Positions 35,901 to 47,740 of a stretch of 64,000 nucleotides of DNA are shown here, piece after piece (positions within the stretch are counted from its first letter, which is position 1; every line of letters starts with the position of its first letter). Location: positions 62,001-126,000 of the forward strand of contig NW_024104522.1 of the NCBI RefSeq assembly GCF_003945595.2, written 5' to 3'. The position numbers and the translations under genes were made by a program. The notes beneath the pieces were generated by a model that had not been told where the DNA came from, ran no database searches, and was given only the letters and a program-made list of their open reading frames with translations. Source of the stretch: Pipra filicauda. Lineage: Eukaryota; Chordata; Aves; Passeriformes; Pipridae.

Positions 35901-36445
35901 CAAAGTACACAGCTCTGTTTTCATCCTACAATGGCAGCAAATCTGGCTCCAGGTTTGACAGCCCAAAGGGCAAGAGACAGGATGGCACAAACCAACCACA
36001 AGAGCTGAACCAAGACTCACCCACTGGGACCTGACTTTGCTCTTGCTTACACAGGTACAGAACCCACATGGCAAGGGAATCACATCCCTGTAAGGAAGAA
36101 ATGGAGCACATTTTTATTTTTTGAGAGATTAGTCGCACTTGGAAGAGTTTTAGAGATTTCCCTCTTTGTTACAACATTTTATTTTGAAATATTATGGTCT
36201 TGTTCTGCTAAGACCAGGAGTGAGCTTTGGTGCTTTGTGTGGCACAACTGAAACACTAATCCCAGCACTTTGCCCTTGCACCCCCAGTGAGTGAACAGCC
36301 GCTCTCCAAAGCTCTCTGGTGATTACACCATGTCATTGGCATCTCCCCTCTTAAAACACTCTTGAGAAAATAAAAATTATGCTATAAGCTTCTTCCCATC
36401 AGAAACCTGGGCGATCTTAAGCTGCAGAAAGCAAGCAAAGCCTTC

Positions 36446-37165
<720 letters not shown>

Positions 37166-40100
37166 TGACAAATGGTGTCAGGTACATTAGGGCTGACTTG
37201 TGGCTTATTAACTAATTAAGAGAAAGTTACTGGAGATTCTTAGATAAGAGGTGTAAAGCACCATCGTTATAAAAACAAAAAAAAAGTATGAAGTCATAAA
37301 AGACAGAATGAATCAGTGGATCCACGTGAAGAATTTGAAAACTGGAGGATTCACCAAAGAGATGTCTTTGCAGAAATAACCTGAATGGAAAATCACCAAA
37401 AAGGCTGCAAACCAGCCCAATTTAATTCCCAATCCAATGTTCAGGAAGGCATCCTTACCCAAAAAAGAAGCCTAAATACTTGCATGAAAAAGTTAAGCAT
37501 GTACTTAAATGATCTTCTGACTTACAAACTATACTTCATTCATAGGAAAAAAGTATTTTCAGTTCCATTTCACCAGAGGGCTGGAGACAGAAAGCACCTT
37601 TGCTTATAGAATTGTCACTGCCTCGAGTTTTTGTTTGGGCCTGAACTGAGAACTCCTGCCAGCTGGGAGACTGCAAGGCCCTCGGGAATGGGAACTCTGT
37701 GGCAGAAGGTACAGTACCAAAGCCCACCCTTGGCACCAGGCACAAATCCAAGCTCTTTTTCCTAGTTGCAAACATGCCACAGAGTGGAGGCAGCAGCCCA
37801 CTGATGCCCTGTCACTGTTTGTGTGACAAAGGCTCCTTTGGCAAGAGAGTTGTAGCAACACAGGAAGAGTCAAACCCCATCACAAATGTTTTTCTCTGGG
37901 CAACCAGGAGCACTGACAGTTCCTTTTGCTTCCGAGGAAACGTCTGGGAGGGCATGCAAGGGAGATATACAGGAAGCTCAACACCAGATCCAACTTGTCT
38001 TTCTCATGTTAATCACTTGTCTGTCATAACACAACAGGTAAATCTCATTGTACAAGCAGGCACTTGGAAGACAAAGACAGCCACCCCTATGTGAGGCTTA
38101 AAATGACTGGCAAGTGCAGAAAATTGTCCTACCTGAGACAATGACGTGCCATTCTGTGAGCTAGCTTGGGGTTTCCCTGCTGAGAATCCAGCCTTCAGAA
38201 GCATTGCAAGCACGAAGCATTTGTTTTGCAAAACCGAACATATTTTGCAAAATAAATTTGTGCTGGCTGTATCATCAATTCTTTGAGTTTGAAATTCTTT
38301 AGTATACCTTGGCTTTATGGGAGCTAGTGTTGCACAGGGCTGTGGTAATACTGCTCTCACCTGACACAGCTCTTGTGAGAACAGTATGTTCTTCCCAGGT
38401 GACCTCTGAAAAGGAAACTTCGGAGGAGTTTAGCACCAGAGATTTCCAGCACATGGAGCAGTATGGAGGGCTGCAGTTTTTCCAAATCATCTCTTGCTTC
38501 CGTAAAAAAAAAAGCAATGGTGAATATCATAACTAACTCCCCTAGCTCCTTGCAAGGCTCCCTGCCTCTGCTCCTCTTTGCAAAGCTTCCTTTGCCCCAG
38601 GTTTGCCAAAGCTTGGGCTGATGCCACCCGGTACCAAGACACGCAGGGCTGCACGGGGAGAGAAGTCTGTTTGAGGGCTGCCTGCAGTGGCACTGATGGT
38701 GACCATGTCCCACAGCAGGAGTTATTGTACACTCACTCTGTGTGCCTGATGCTGCTCTACATGGCTATTATACCCTGAGGATTTAAACTGTCAAGCAAAG
38801 AGCCTGCTCTCTATTTTCTTTGCTCTTGTTCTGTGTCTGCTTTACATATTGATGGAGGATTACCCTGGTCTTACCTGCTTGTCAGGCAGCTATTCCCCTA
38901 AGTACTGACTGTATTGTTCTAAATCTCTCACATTTCTTGACTAAAATTCAATTTACTTTTTTTTTGTCACAAGAACCACATGTCTGATTGTCCTGGGCTC
39001 ATTCTCTTTTTCTGGTTTTCCTGGTCTTTTCAAAATGAAAAGCTTACAGAAAAGCTTTAACTGAGCTAATGGAAGGGGAGATTGTTGTTTTTAAGGCAGA
39101 TGTGTGTCTAAGAGCATTTTGGCACAGTAGGGGGAAAAAATATACAGTCAAAGCAAAGGCTTCAAAGCAAGTCAGTCTCTGCTGCCTTTATTGGGCATGC
39201 TGTACGGCATTGGTGTTTTGCAGTGGCATATGGAGCACAGTGACCACATGGAAACTCTTCTTTCTCTGTACGTTTGTTACACACACACTTCACACCCAGC
39301 AGCACTCCAGGTCCCCTTTGCCTAAGTGACAGGATGGGCCCTGGGTGCCCCAGCTCTTGGTAAGCACGGATGGGAAGAGACACAATCGAGACATTTCCGG
39401 ATCATGTGCCATACAAAAGGAATGGTTTGTTGGTGGGAGAGATGGCAAGGAGAGAGGAAATCTGGGGCCAAGTTCTCACCGGGGTTGAAGCAGCAATGGG
39501 TGGGCTGTGAAGGTGCAGGAGAGGTGGAGAGGAAGGGAAGGGTGCCTGGCCAGGGCTCCAGTGCTGAGGGGCTGGAGAGCAGCACTGCTCCAGCCTGCTC
39601 CCTCCCTCGGCTCGGCGGGAAGGGGAAACGGTGGTGTGGAGGCAACTGCCAGGGCAAAGGGGAGACGAATATTCCGTTTGTTACGGGGCCTGAAATAGCT
39701 CTGAGCAGCCCTGAGTGTGAGAGTCACGCTGCCAGGTGGGGGGAGAGGTGGGTGCCAATTTGTCAGCACAGCCGCCTCAGAGTTACACCAGAGATTTATG
39801 AGCGTCTGCAAGGTCCTTGCAGCAACCAAATACTGCTCAGGGTAGGTGAGCCTCCCGCTCTGGAACAGTAACAGGGCTCAGATGTGCTCCCTCAGTCTGG
39901 CCTGGCTGGAGAGTGCTGTTATCTGCACACCTCCAAGGCTGCAGCCAAGGCCCTGGAGCAACAAGGTACCTGGGGAGTCACTTCTCCCTGGATGTTTAGT
40001 TGCAATTAGCCATTAAGTGCCTTTTAAAATGTCATCCAGAGGGTTAAGGGACAGATCACAGACTGATAACAGACCCAGGGCAGAGCCAAGCCAAGAATCT

Positions 40101-41871
40101 GGCCCGTGGACTCCACAGACACAACACACAGGGCTCACCCAGAGACGCAGCTGTAAGAGGCGACTGCCCACCCTTCGGCTCCTGCTGGGGTCTAGCATAA
40201 ACCACGTCTGACTAACCCCTTTTGGCTGTGTCCTAATGGAAGGGACAAGGCACAGCTCACAGGACAGCAGTCGCAGATTTTGGCCCTGAGCCCCTGTTAT
40301 CTCCCAGTCAGAAGGACAGAACTGAGCAAAGCAGCTCTGTGACCCTGTAAATCTGGACAGGAGCAGTGCCCCAGCCCAGCCACCACAGGCACTCACACAC
40401 TGCCCTGTCCCACAGCCCCGCTCTGTCCCAGCTGAGCCCTGCCCTGACTGCCCACCTGGAGCTCTGGGCAGCAGCACCAGAGTCTGGCTGTGCTCCAGCT
40501 CGGGCTGGAACCGGCTCAGGGCATCGAAACAGCCCTGAGGTGTGTGTGCATGAGCCGTGTTATCACCCAGGGGAACGCTGGGCATGTCCACTCCAACTCT
40601 GCTGGGCTGCAGATGGACTTCATCGAGTGCATTTAATAAGCTTAGCTAAAACTAGATTGGTTTTAAGACATTTTAAACTAATTAAACTGGACCATGTGAC
40701 ATGTCTATGGTTTCAGGTGGAGATGAGACCTTAAATTATTATTTTGCCTCTTAACTCTATTCAGGAACCAAAACTTCCAGAATTTGTTGCTGCTGCTGCT
40801 AAAGCAATTATCCCTGGAATAAGTCTGGAATAAACCTGGAAATGCTTTGAAAACAGCACCGTATTTTTCAAGAGAAATACTCCTACTGGAGTATTCCAAA
40901 TTCAAGGTGGCACTCAGACTTGAGGCTGGATTTCCCAGTCACAGTTTAAGCTACATGGGATTAACAGAGCTGAAGTCAGTGGGAGGAAAGGCAGGAAACA
41001 CTGCCTGGATGCAGGGCACCCCTCCACCTCAGAAAAAGGGGCACAGGCAGGGGCCCTCTCAGGAATATTTCAGGAATTAGAAGCAGAGATAAGTAGTTTT
41101 ATGACATAATTTTAGAGGAGTTTTTAAACCTACTGCTCCTTCCCTGTAACACAACCGATTTCTGAAATACTGAAACTCTTCTTCTTGGCTCAGTCATTGT
41201 AGTCAGAAAAGGCCAGATGATGTGTTCTTGGACACAGGGAAGGAGAGGGGAGTACCTTGGGATACCTCGTTCTAACTCACACCTCAAGGTTTTCCCTTTG
41301 CCCACACTGAACACTAACCTGGGAGAGTGTAACTCTTTCTCCTGAAAGCACCTTTGCCTTCCACCCCCTGGTGCTGGAGCAGAGGCCAAAGGCTGCTCAC
41401 CCAGCAGAGCAGAGCGATGCAGAGAGCCCCCCCTCCCCTGGCAGAACCCCCAACCCATTGCCTGTGAGGAACAGCCCTCGGGCTGCAAAGAGAGGGCTCA
41501 GGGACCCACCACCCTGCCCAGCTCCCACTGCAAACTCACTGGCCTCCTGTCTCGTTTAACAGAGCCAGGCTGGGGGAGAGAAATACCACACATAAATTCA
41601 CACAATCAGTCACACGGGGAGAAAAAAACCCTCAGTCGTCTCCAAGATTTACGAGCCCCCCTGAGCTACAGCACAGAAAAAACAAAGACACACACACATA
41701 CACACCAGGAGCGAAGGGAAACGTGATCCCACTTGCAGCTTTATTCTTCTATCATGTTCCCTGACAGCAACCTGGGCCTGGGCTGTACAAAGAGGAAGCA
41801 CTCAGAAGGTGTGGCTGCAAACAGCAGAGCAACAGCCCCTCGTCAGTAATGTCCACATTACACTTGCTTGG

Positions 41872-41915
41872 CACTTTTGCTTTTGGATGATCTTAAAGGA
41901 CCACAGGAATCCTCC
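41872..41915 (+). mobile_element. Possible CR1 3' terminal trace
   Basis: TTTTGGATGATCTTAAAGGA resembles the conserved CR1 3' end ('ttggatgatctttaaggtcccttccaac'). Only about 25-40 bp match, and the typical terminal ATTCTRTG octamers are absent, so this may be chance. Confidence 0.22.
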
Positions 41916-43454
41916 AGTGCCCCTCTGACCTCATTTAAACTGGAATAAACTGAGCCCTGGCATCCCAGTCAGCGGAGCTGCTGCAAACTCCCCTGGCACA
42001 AGCTGGGCCCGAGGTGTGTCCCATCATTGCCTCCCCCCTCCCTGTTCCCTGGGATGTGCCCATGTGGACATGTGCTACCTGCTCTTGTTTCACTTGCAGT
42101 TCTTCCACCACTTTTAGAAAAGCTACACTTTAACAAGGAAGAGATCTGTGGACCCAGACCCTCAAGCATGTCTTCCTATTTTGGACAACATAGTACCCGT
42201 AGAATTTAGATCCCTTTAAACTTTCTCAGTTTGGGCATTGAAAAATGAACACACTAAACAACACCATTTTTTACAAAAACCCCTTGGTTGTGGAATCTCC
42301 TCTCTCTCACAGAGACAGTAAGTGGTACATCCGTAAATGATACACTTAAAACAATCTAAATCAAGTGAACATGACAAGAGCTTATCATCAATGATCAATC
42401 ACACTGCTTGTTGTGACATTCCAGCCAGCTCCTTACAATATTATATCATCTGCACAGGCTGCACAGTGACAGGAACATTCCCCTCTTACATGTGTGTACA
42501 ACACCTCACACACCCCCAGACCCACTCCTGGGGTCTGACCACTGCCTCTGCTCAGCTGCTGCTGGGAGCTAAGGGAAGGAATCTCTGCATGCATATCAAT
42601 ACATTCAATTAGGATTTCCATGGCCTGGTCATCGTCCTTGAATTCTCCAAAGCCTTAGTGAGTGCCATGTCCCTGAAGTCAGGGACACTTCAGCAGAAGA
42701 TCTAGGAAAGAAGAGTGGCCAAACACCCCATGAGGTCTGTAGCAGACCTTTGAAACCACAGAACCTGGATCTCCTGAGCACCAGCTGAGGGCTCTGATAA
42801 ATACCCATTTACAGTGTTGATTTACTAAATAATAATGTAAATGTTAAATAAAGTGTTTCCACCCTTTTGCACCCCTCTCTTGCTGCTTTGTGACCAGGTT
42901 CAAAACCACAGATTTTAAACTTCTAAGCATCAGTAATGCTCAAAATAAACTGAGATCTCAGTAGCCTATTTTAAAAGCTTCCTCTTGTAAGTTTACCTCT
43001 AACAAACTCCAGCTGAGGGCTGGTTGGGTACAGTTCACCTAAGAATAGAAGCAGAGATGTCGTGCAAAGAAGCAGCCCAAAAGCACTGTTAAGTTTTCCC
43101 ACCACTTGTCCTGACTCCAGCACAGAACCAGTGACTGATTTACAGCTATTTCCCCAGCAGCTGACATGAGCAGTTTAATGTGCAACCTGCCCTACCACAC
43201 AGACTTAAGAGCCAGTGATTCCTTTTCTTTTCAGTCACATCATAGGACCATGCCCACCAACTTTGTATAACAGCTTTCCCCCCTCTCAGACCAGGGTGTT
43301 TGAGGGATTATTTGAGCATGTTCAAGTTCAGATGCTTTTTCTGAAGTCGGTCTGTGACTTTTCCTTTAGCAGTTCTGCTATAGCCCGAGACAATTCCCAG
43401 TGTCTGCAGACACTGATGTCAATCCTTGGGAACACCTGCAGAAGGGGAAGGGCA

Positions 43455-43590
43455 GGGGCAGGTGAGAGAAGACCTGGGGCCCAAGTCCCAGCTACGCCAC
43501 TGGCTGACAGCCACTCACAGTGCCGAGTTTTTAAAAATAACATGACTTGGGAGCATGAGCTTTCTTTGTAAAAGTCACTGATCAGTTCTG
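43455..43590 (+). mobile_element. Probable MIR SINE fragment (sense)
   Basis: GACCTGGGGCCCAAGTCCCA followed by GCTACGCCACTGGCTGACAG follows the MIR order 'gactcctgggttcaagtcccagctctgccacttactagctgtgtga'. After a small gap, CACAGTGCCGAGTTTTTAAA and AATAACATGACTTGGGAGCA stand where MIR reads 'ctgtgcctcagtttcctcatctgtaaaataa...'. Order and spacing are right, with a deletion in the middle. Ancient and inactive. Confidence 0.45.
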
Positions 43591-44460
43591 GACTCTAAGA
43601 CACGACTTTCGTGGAATCTGTGGCTCCGAGAAGCTCTAGGAGAGCAGAAGGGAGCAGACTGGCCCCAGGAGCATGAAGCCACAACCTGATTGCATTTGGA
43701 AGCAGCAGTTTCAGCAGAAATGGAATTGGTCCTTAATGACCAATGTTAAAACCCAGAAAATAAAATGAACCATTTCTATACTTCCAAATACATGTGAAAT
43801 TTAGGTTCTACCTTTATGATATGAAAGCTGTGGTGTGTGAGGCATTTGGGATTCAACAGGGCCAGAGACATGTAGCTCAGCTTCCCTGGAGAAGCAGGTT
43901 TAGCCTGAGGGTGTGGGAGCTGTGCAACAGCCCAAGGGATGGTTTTGTTTGGTCTGTAACAGACACTGCCTCAAACAGGACTTTATCAGGGGGACAGAGC
44001 AGGCTGGAGGAGGACTAACACAGTGCCCCAGTGGCTGTGGGATGATGTATTTGTGCCTTACCATCACACCTGTTATGGAGCTCAAATGCGCTCTGGAAAA
44101 AAAGTCCAAACCTCACTCCAAGCAGATCTCATGCAATCCAAATCCTCCACTCTCCTACCTCCCAGAGCTTTTGTGCTGCACTTTCAGAGCAATTACATGC
44201 TAAATCTCTGTCTGTCACTATGCTGGATCCCCTCAATTTGTAGGACACGCTTTCACACAGGCCCAGCCAAGCCTGCTGGAATGACAGCTATGCCCTCCAC
44301 CCACAGAGCAGCGCTGCTGGGACAGCTGGGCAGGAGGACACGAGAGACAAAGGCCACCAATTACTGCCACCCCTGGACCCCTGGCTCACAGAGGAGGGAC
44401 TGCCACCTTCCTCATTGCTGGCTCTGTGTGACAAACCAGCGAGGGAAGGCCCTGCTGTCA

Positions 44461-44545
44461 TGTGCCCTCCCCTCACACACACACAGCCTCTGCCACTGTT
44501 CATATGTGCCCTCCCCTCACACACCCCCCAGCCTGTGCCATGGGG
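44461..44545. repeat. Imperfect 44-bp tandem duplication with short CA tract
   Basis: TGTGCCCTCCCCTCACACAC occurs at 44461-44480 and again at 44505-44524. Each is followed by an AGCCT...TGCCA segment, giving two copies with a 44-bp offset. The first copy has a longer CA stretch and the second a C6 run. This is a local duplication with slippage. Confidence 0.85.
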
Positions 44546-44794
44546 GCTTTGGCAGCAGCTGCACACAGGGGTGGGTGTACTGCACTTCCCTGGGCGATGC
44601 TGCCTGACAGCAGCTGAGGGTTACATCCCTCCTTCTCTGCACTGAGCCCATATCACAGGTGTTTTAGTCACGCACACCAGGAAAGAGTCAAACTGGGGAA
44701 AAAATTCTTTTTGAAAGAAATCCTTAAACTCCCAGGCTAATCTCCCATAATATCAATGAATCTCTTCAAGCTTGTTTTTATCTTCATGTCCAAA

Positions 44795-44846
44795 ACAGCT
44801 GGGAAGGTCCTTAGAAATGACCAAATCCATCATCCTCTGGTAGGAA
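44795..44846 (-). mobile_element. Possible CR1 3' end fragment (antisense)
   Basis: The plus strand AGCTGGGAAGGTCCTTAGAA continuing to ATGACCAAATCCATCATCCT resembles the reverse complement of the CR1 3' end ('gggttggaagggaccttagagatcatctagtccaacccc'). About 45 bp are comparable. The neighbouring octamer tail is not evident. Confidence 0.35.
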
Positions 44847-47199
44847 ACGAGAAAAAAGGGCCAGGGAGAACAGCTTAACAACAAGAGAGAATTCTATTTG
44901 TTCAAAACCTGGTACAAGGGGAGGGGGAAGATAAAATGTATCCCAACTGCACGTTGTCAGGAGGGGAACGAAAACCGACCAGGGGACACGGTACTAAAAA
45001 TAATGATTTTTCAGCCAGCAGCCAGACAGTGCCTAATCCTGTGTGAATAGAGACATCACTGCAGCAGCACCCGGCACTGGCACTGCTGATGCTCAGTCCA
45101 GCTGGACAGGTCTCCTACAGCCCAACAAACAGTCCTCAATCCTATGCTGCTGTTAAACCTTTTCTTTTATTCTTTTTAACTGCTTTCTTTCCTTGACCCT
45201 TATTGTCTCCCCTGTAACCTAAGAGCATATTTTAAAATGTTCTAATGGAAAAAGTTAAATGAAATCCATGTATTATTAACCCTGGCATTTCAAGGAACTG
45301 TACTGGTATTTGGTTGCAAAAGTGTTTGCAGCTGGGCTGTGGGACTGTTCCTTTATGCGATGGTTGACAACTCCATGGTGCAACATCTCTTTTTTTACAG
45401 GTAAACACTGTTGATAATTTCCTGATAAACATCAGAAGTGTTTAATAAACACCTCTGTATATCACATACCAATTCCTTGGCCTGGAATAACAGCTCTGGA
45501 CAGAGACTCAGCTATTCTGAATTTCCCACTCAGTAGGGAAAGTTTGTTTTAAATAAATGCAAGAATTTCCTAACTTACATTTATGGAAGAGAAAACAATA
45601 AATCAAACAAATAAAAGCCAATTCTTGCCTCCTGGCAGAAGTTGTCAACTTGAGCTAGCAGCCTTGCTCCTCGTTCTCCCTCTTCCTGCGGGATCCATGG
45701 AACCAAAGGCTGTGGAATGGCTGCATCCAGATCCCTCACAGACACGACACAATAGCTGAGGGGTTCCTGCCCCTGGCTCTGCAGGCCACACACACTGTGT
45801 GCTGGTGGTGCTGCAGCAACACAGCTCTGGCCGTGGGCAGCAGCAAGGAATGCAGCTGGACTGGCACTGTGCTCAGCCCTCCACGGTGCCAGGCCTGGCC
45901 ATTCTGCCAGGGCAGCTCCTCATTCCAACATTCTCTTCATCCTGGCCTAATGCCCTGCCAAGTAGCTGATGTGCTTTACTGCACATTGTAGCAATGACTG
46001 CAACACCTCTGTGCAAACCAGCACCCCAAACACAGCACGGCAGGGACCAGCTCAGTCCTCCCGCTCCCAGAATTACCTTCACAGCCCTGACACAGCGTGG
46101 TCCTGCCAGCCAGCCAGCACAGGGACCAAGGGTGCTCTGCCTTCTCATTTATGGGGGCTTTTCCTGCCCGTTGGCAGAGTGTAACTATGCCTGGATAGAA
46201 GTAGAAACCAAACCCACCTCCTTTGCTTTCTGATGACAAGAACCACAGAACCCCCCCCGAGGAAACAGCAGCACCTGGGAAGTGCCGCCCCTGCACCTCC
46301 TGTGTCTTCATCCCTTCTCTAAAGCCAAGTGCCAGATCTTGTTTGGAATTCACTGTTCCTCCCCCATGTGGACTTCTGGTGCCATGTAAATTCTGAAACT
46401 ACAAGCCACCTGAGAGAAAGAACAAAGTTATGGGTGAGTGTTTCAGTCTCACGTCCGATGCGTTTTTACACTTGAGCGATCTTTCACCCAGTCTCAAAGG
46501 GTAGGAAATGAAGACAATCCAGACTAAAATGCCCCAGAATTAAAGCACTCAAAAAAATCAAATTTGAAAGTTGTTCAAAACTGCCAAGTAGACTGCTTTT
46601 TACAGAGGGCTGAAATGAAATTCTATTTCCAGGTTTGCCTGGAGCATTCCAAATCTGGACCCACGGCACCATTCTGCATTTTAAGCACATTTACTGAAAT
46701 ATAGAAAACACCTTTGCTCTCTCTGAGTTCAAACACACTCGAGATTAAATGACTGAGAATGAATACCTGAAGTAATGTCAGCAGAGCCAGATGTTTAGCA
46801 TTTGTAAAAGTTAGTACAAAACAGCTCAAAACCCTACTTCCCAAATGCTCAGAAGAAAAACATCCCAAAATATTTCCAAACATACCAAAGTCAGAAGTCC
46901 TTGGTATGGTCTTTGTGGAGAGATTTTTATTTTAAAGTCAGCTTTATAGTTTTTTCTAGGCCTGAATAATGATGCAAATCTGATGAGAATTAAGATAGTA
47001 AAAGAGCCTAGAAAATCCTTTGGCTACACAGCAACGGAGAGGGGGTCTCCAGAGAAGGAAATTTCATCTGTCTGCTCTGCTGACAGGAGAAGGCTCAGCA
47101 TGATAAAAGAGATCCTGCCACTTGCTCTGAGAAAGCCAGCAGAGCCGTGCTGCTCCATCCCTGTGACACCTGCTCCAGCTGATCCTGCCCAGCCTGACA

Positions 47200-47230
47200 G
47201 GGCCGGGGCTGGGGAGGAGCCGGGCCGGGG
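47200..47230 (+). other. G-quadruplex motif (plus strand)
   Basis: Five G-runs of three or four (47200-47202, 47205-47208, 47211-47214, 47222-47224, 47227-47230) are separated by loops of 2, 2, 7 and 2 bases. This satisfies the canonical quadruplex rule. It sits in a small GC-rich patch with few CpGs and no recognised promoter. Confidence 0.8.
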
Positions 47231-47689
47231 CTGAGAACACGCAGAACGTTCCTGCTGCTCCGGCCTCTGCTGCCACAGAGGCTGGACATTAAATAACCCC
47301 TTCTCTCCTGCTGCCAAGGCAGAGTGTGCCTCTGATACATTTTGTAGCATATCACTAAGCTAGTTTTTGCTTTCCCCATTTTCAGTCTCAGGTACCTTGT
47401 TTTACTGAACGTGCCCTGCTATACAGGCTAGAATTTTCTCCTTGAGAGTTGTCCCCCTGTATTCATGTGTTGTGCCATGCAACCTACTCTCCTCTGTGTT
47501 TACCTCTTACTTGAAGTCAATTTGTATCTAGCATTGCTAGACACTTTCTTCTTTTGCCTTCTCCCTGAACTTGTATGTTTATTCTCAGCAGTGCTGAGAA
47601 CTTCAGTTCTCATAAAGTGGTGCTATCACAGCTACAAAATATGCTGCCGTCCTTTCATTCCCTTTCAGTTCATCAGTGTTTACAGTCCA

Positions 47690-47740
47690 TGCTGAAATCA
47701 CTGAACTTCAGTTTCCTCTGGTAAAAAATGAGTAAGAACA
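47690..47740 (+). mobile_element. Possible MIR core trace (sense)
   Basis: CACTGAACTTCAGTTTCCTC followed by TGGTAAAAAATGAGTAAGAA resembles the MIR core 'cactgaacctcagtttcctcatctgtaaaatgggtataa'. Similarity covers about 45 bp only, so the call is tentative. Confidence 0.33.

Larger units (their letters stand above)
27079..36445. other. Non-coding stretch, no gene recognised
   Basis: No exon or RNA gene was recognised in these 9.4 kb. Unique, AT-leaning, enhancer-like sequence appears at 27130-27300, 28000-28080 and 29580-29760, but no clear motif pattern lets me call these. A minus-strand open frame at 28585-28884 (99 codons) is less compositionally skewed than most here, but matches nothing I know. 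Interspersed relics and a motif cluster at 30.0-33.0 kb are listed separately. A segment at 35320-35395 (TTACACTGGATTTAATCC, then TTTACACCAGCATAAGTAAG) resembles an old amniote repeat and is noted under findings. Confidence 0.6.

Noticed and set aside
41401..41455. C-rich tract as a possible minus-strand G-quadruplex
   Set aside because: One loop would need eight bases, beyond the usual limit, and the runs are uneven.
41688..41704. CA microsatellite
   Set aside because: Only about six interrupted dinucleotides; mentioned in the stretch description but too short to list as a repeat.
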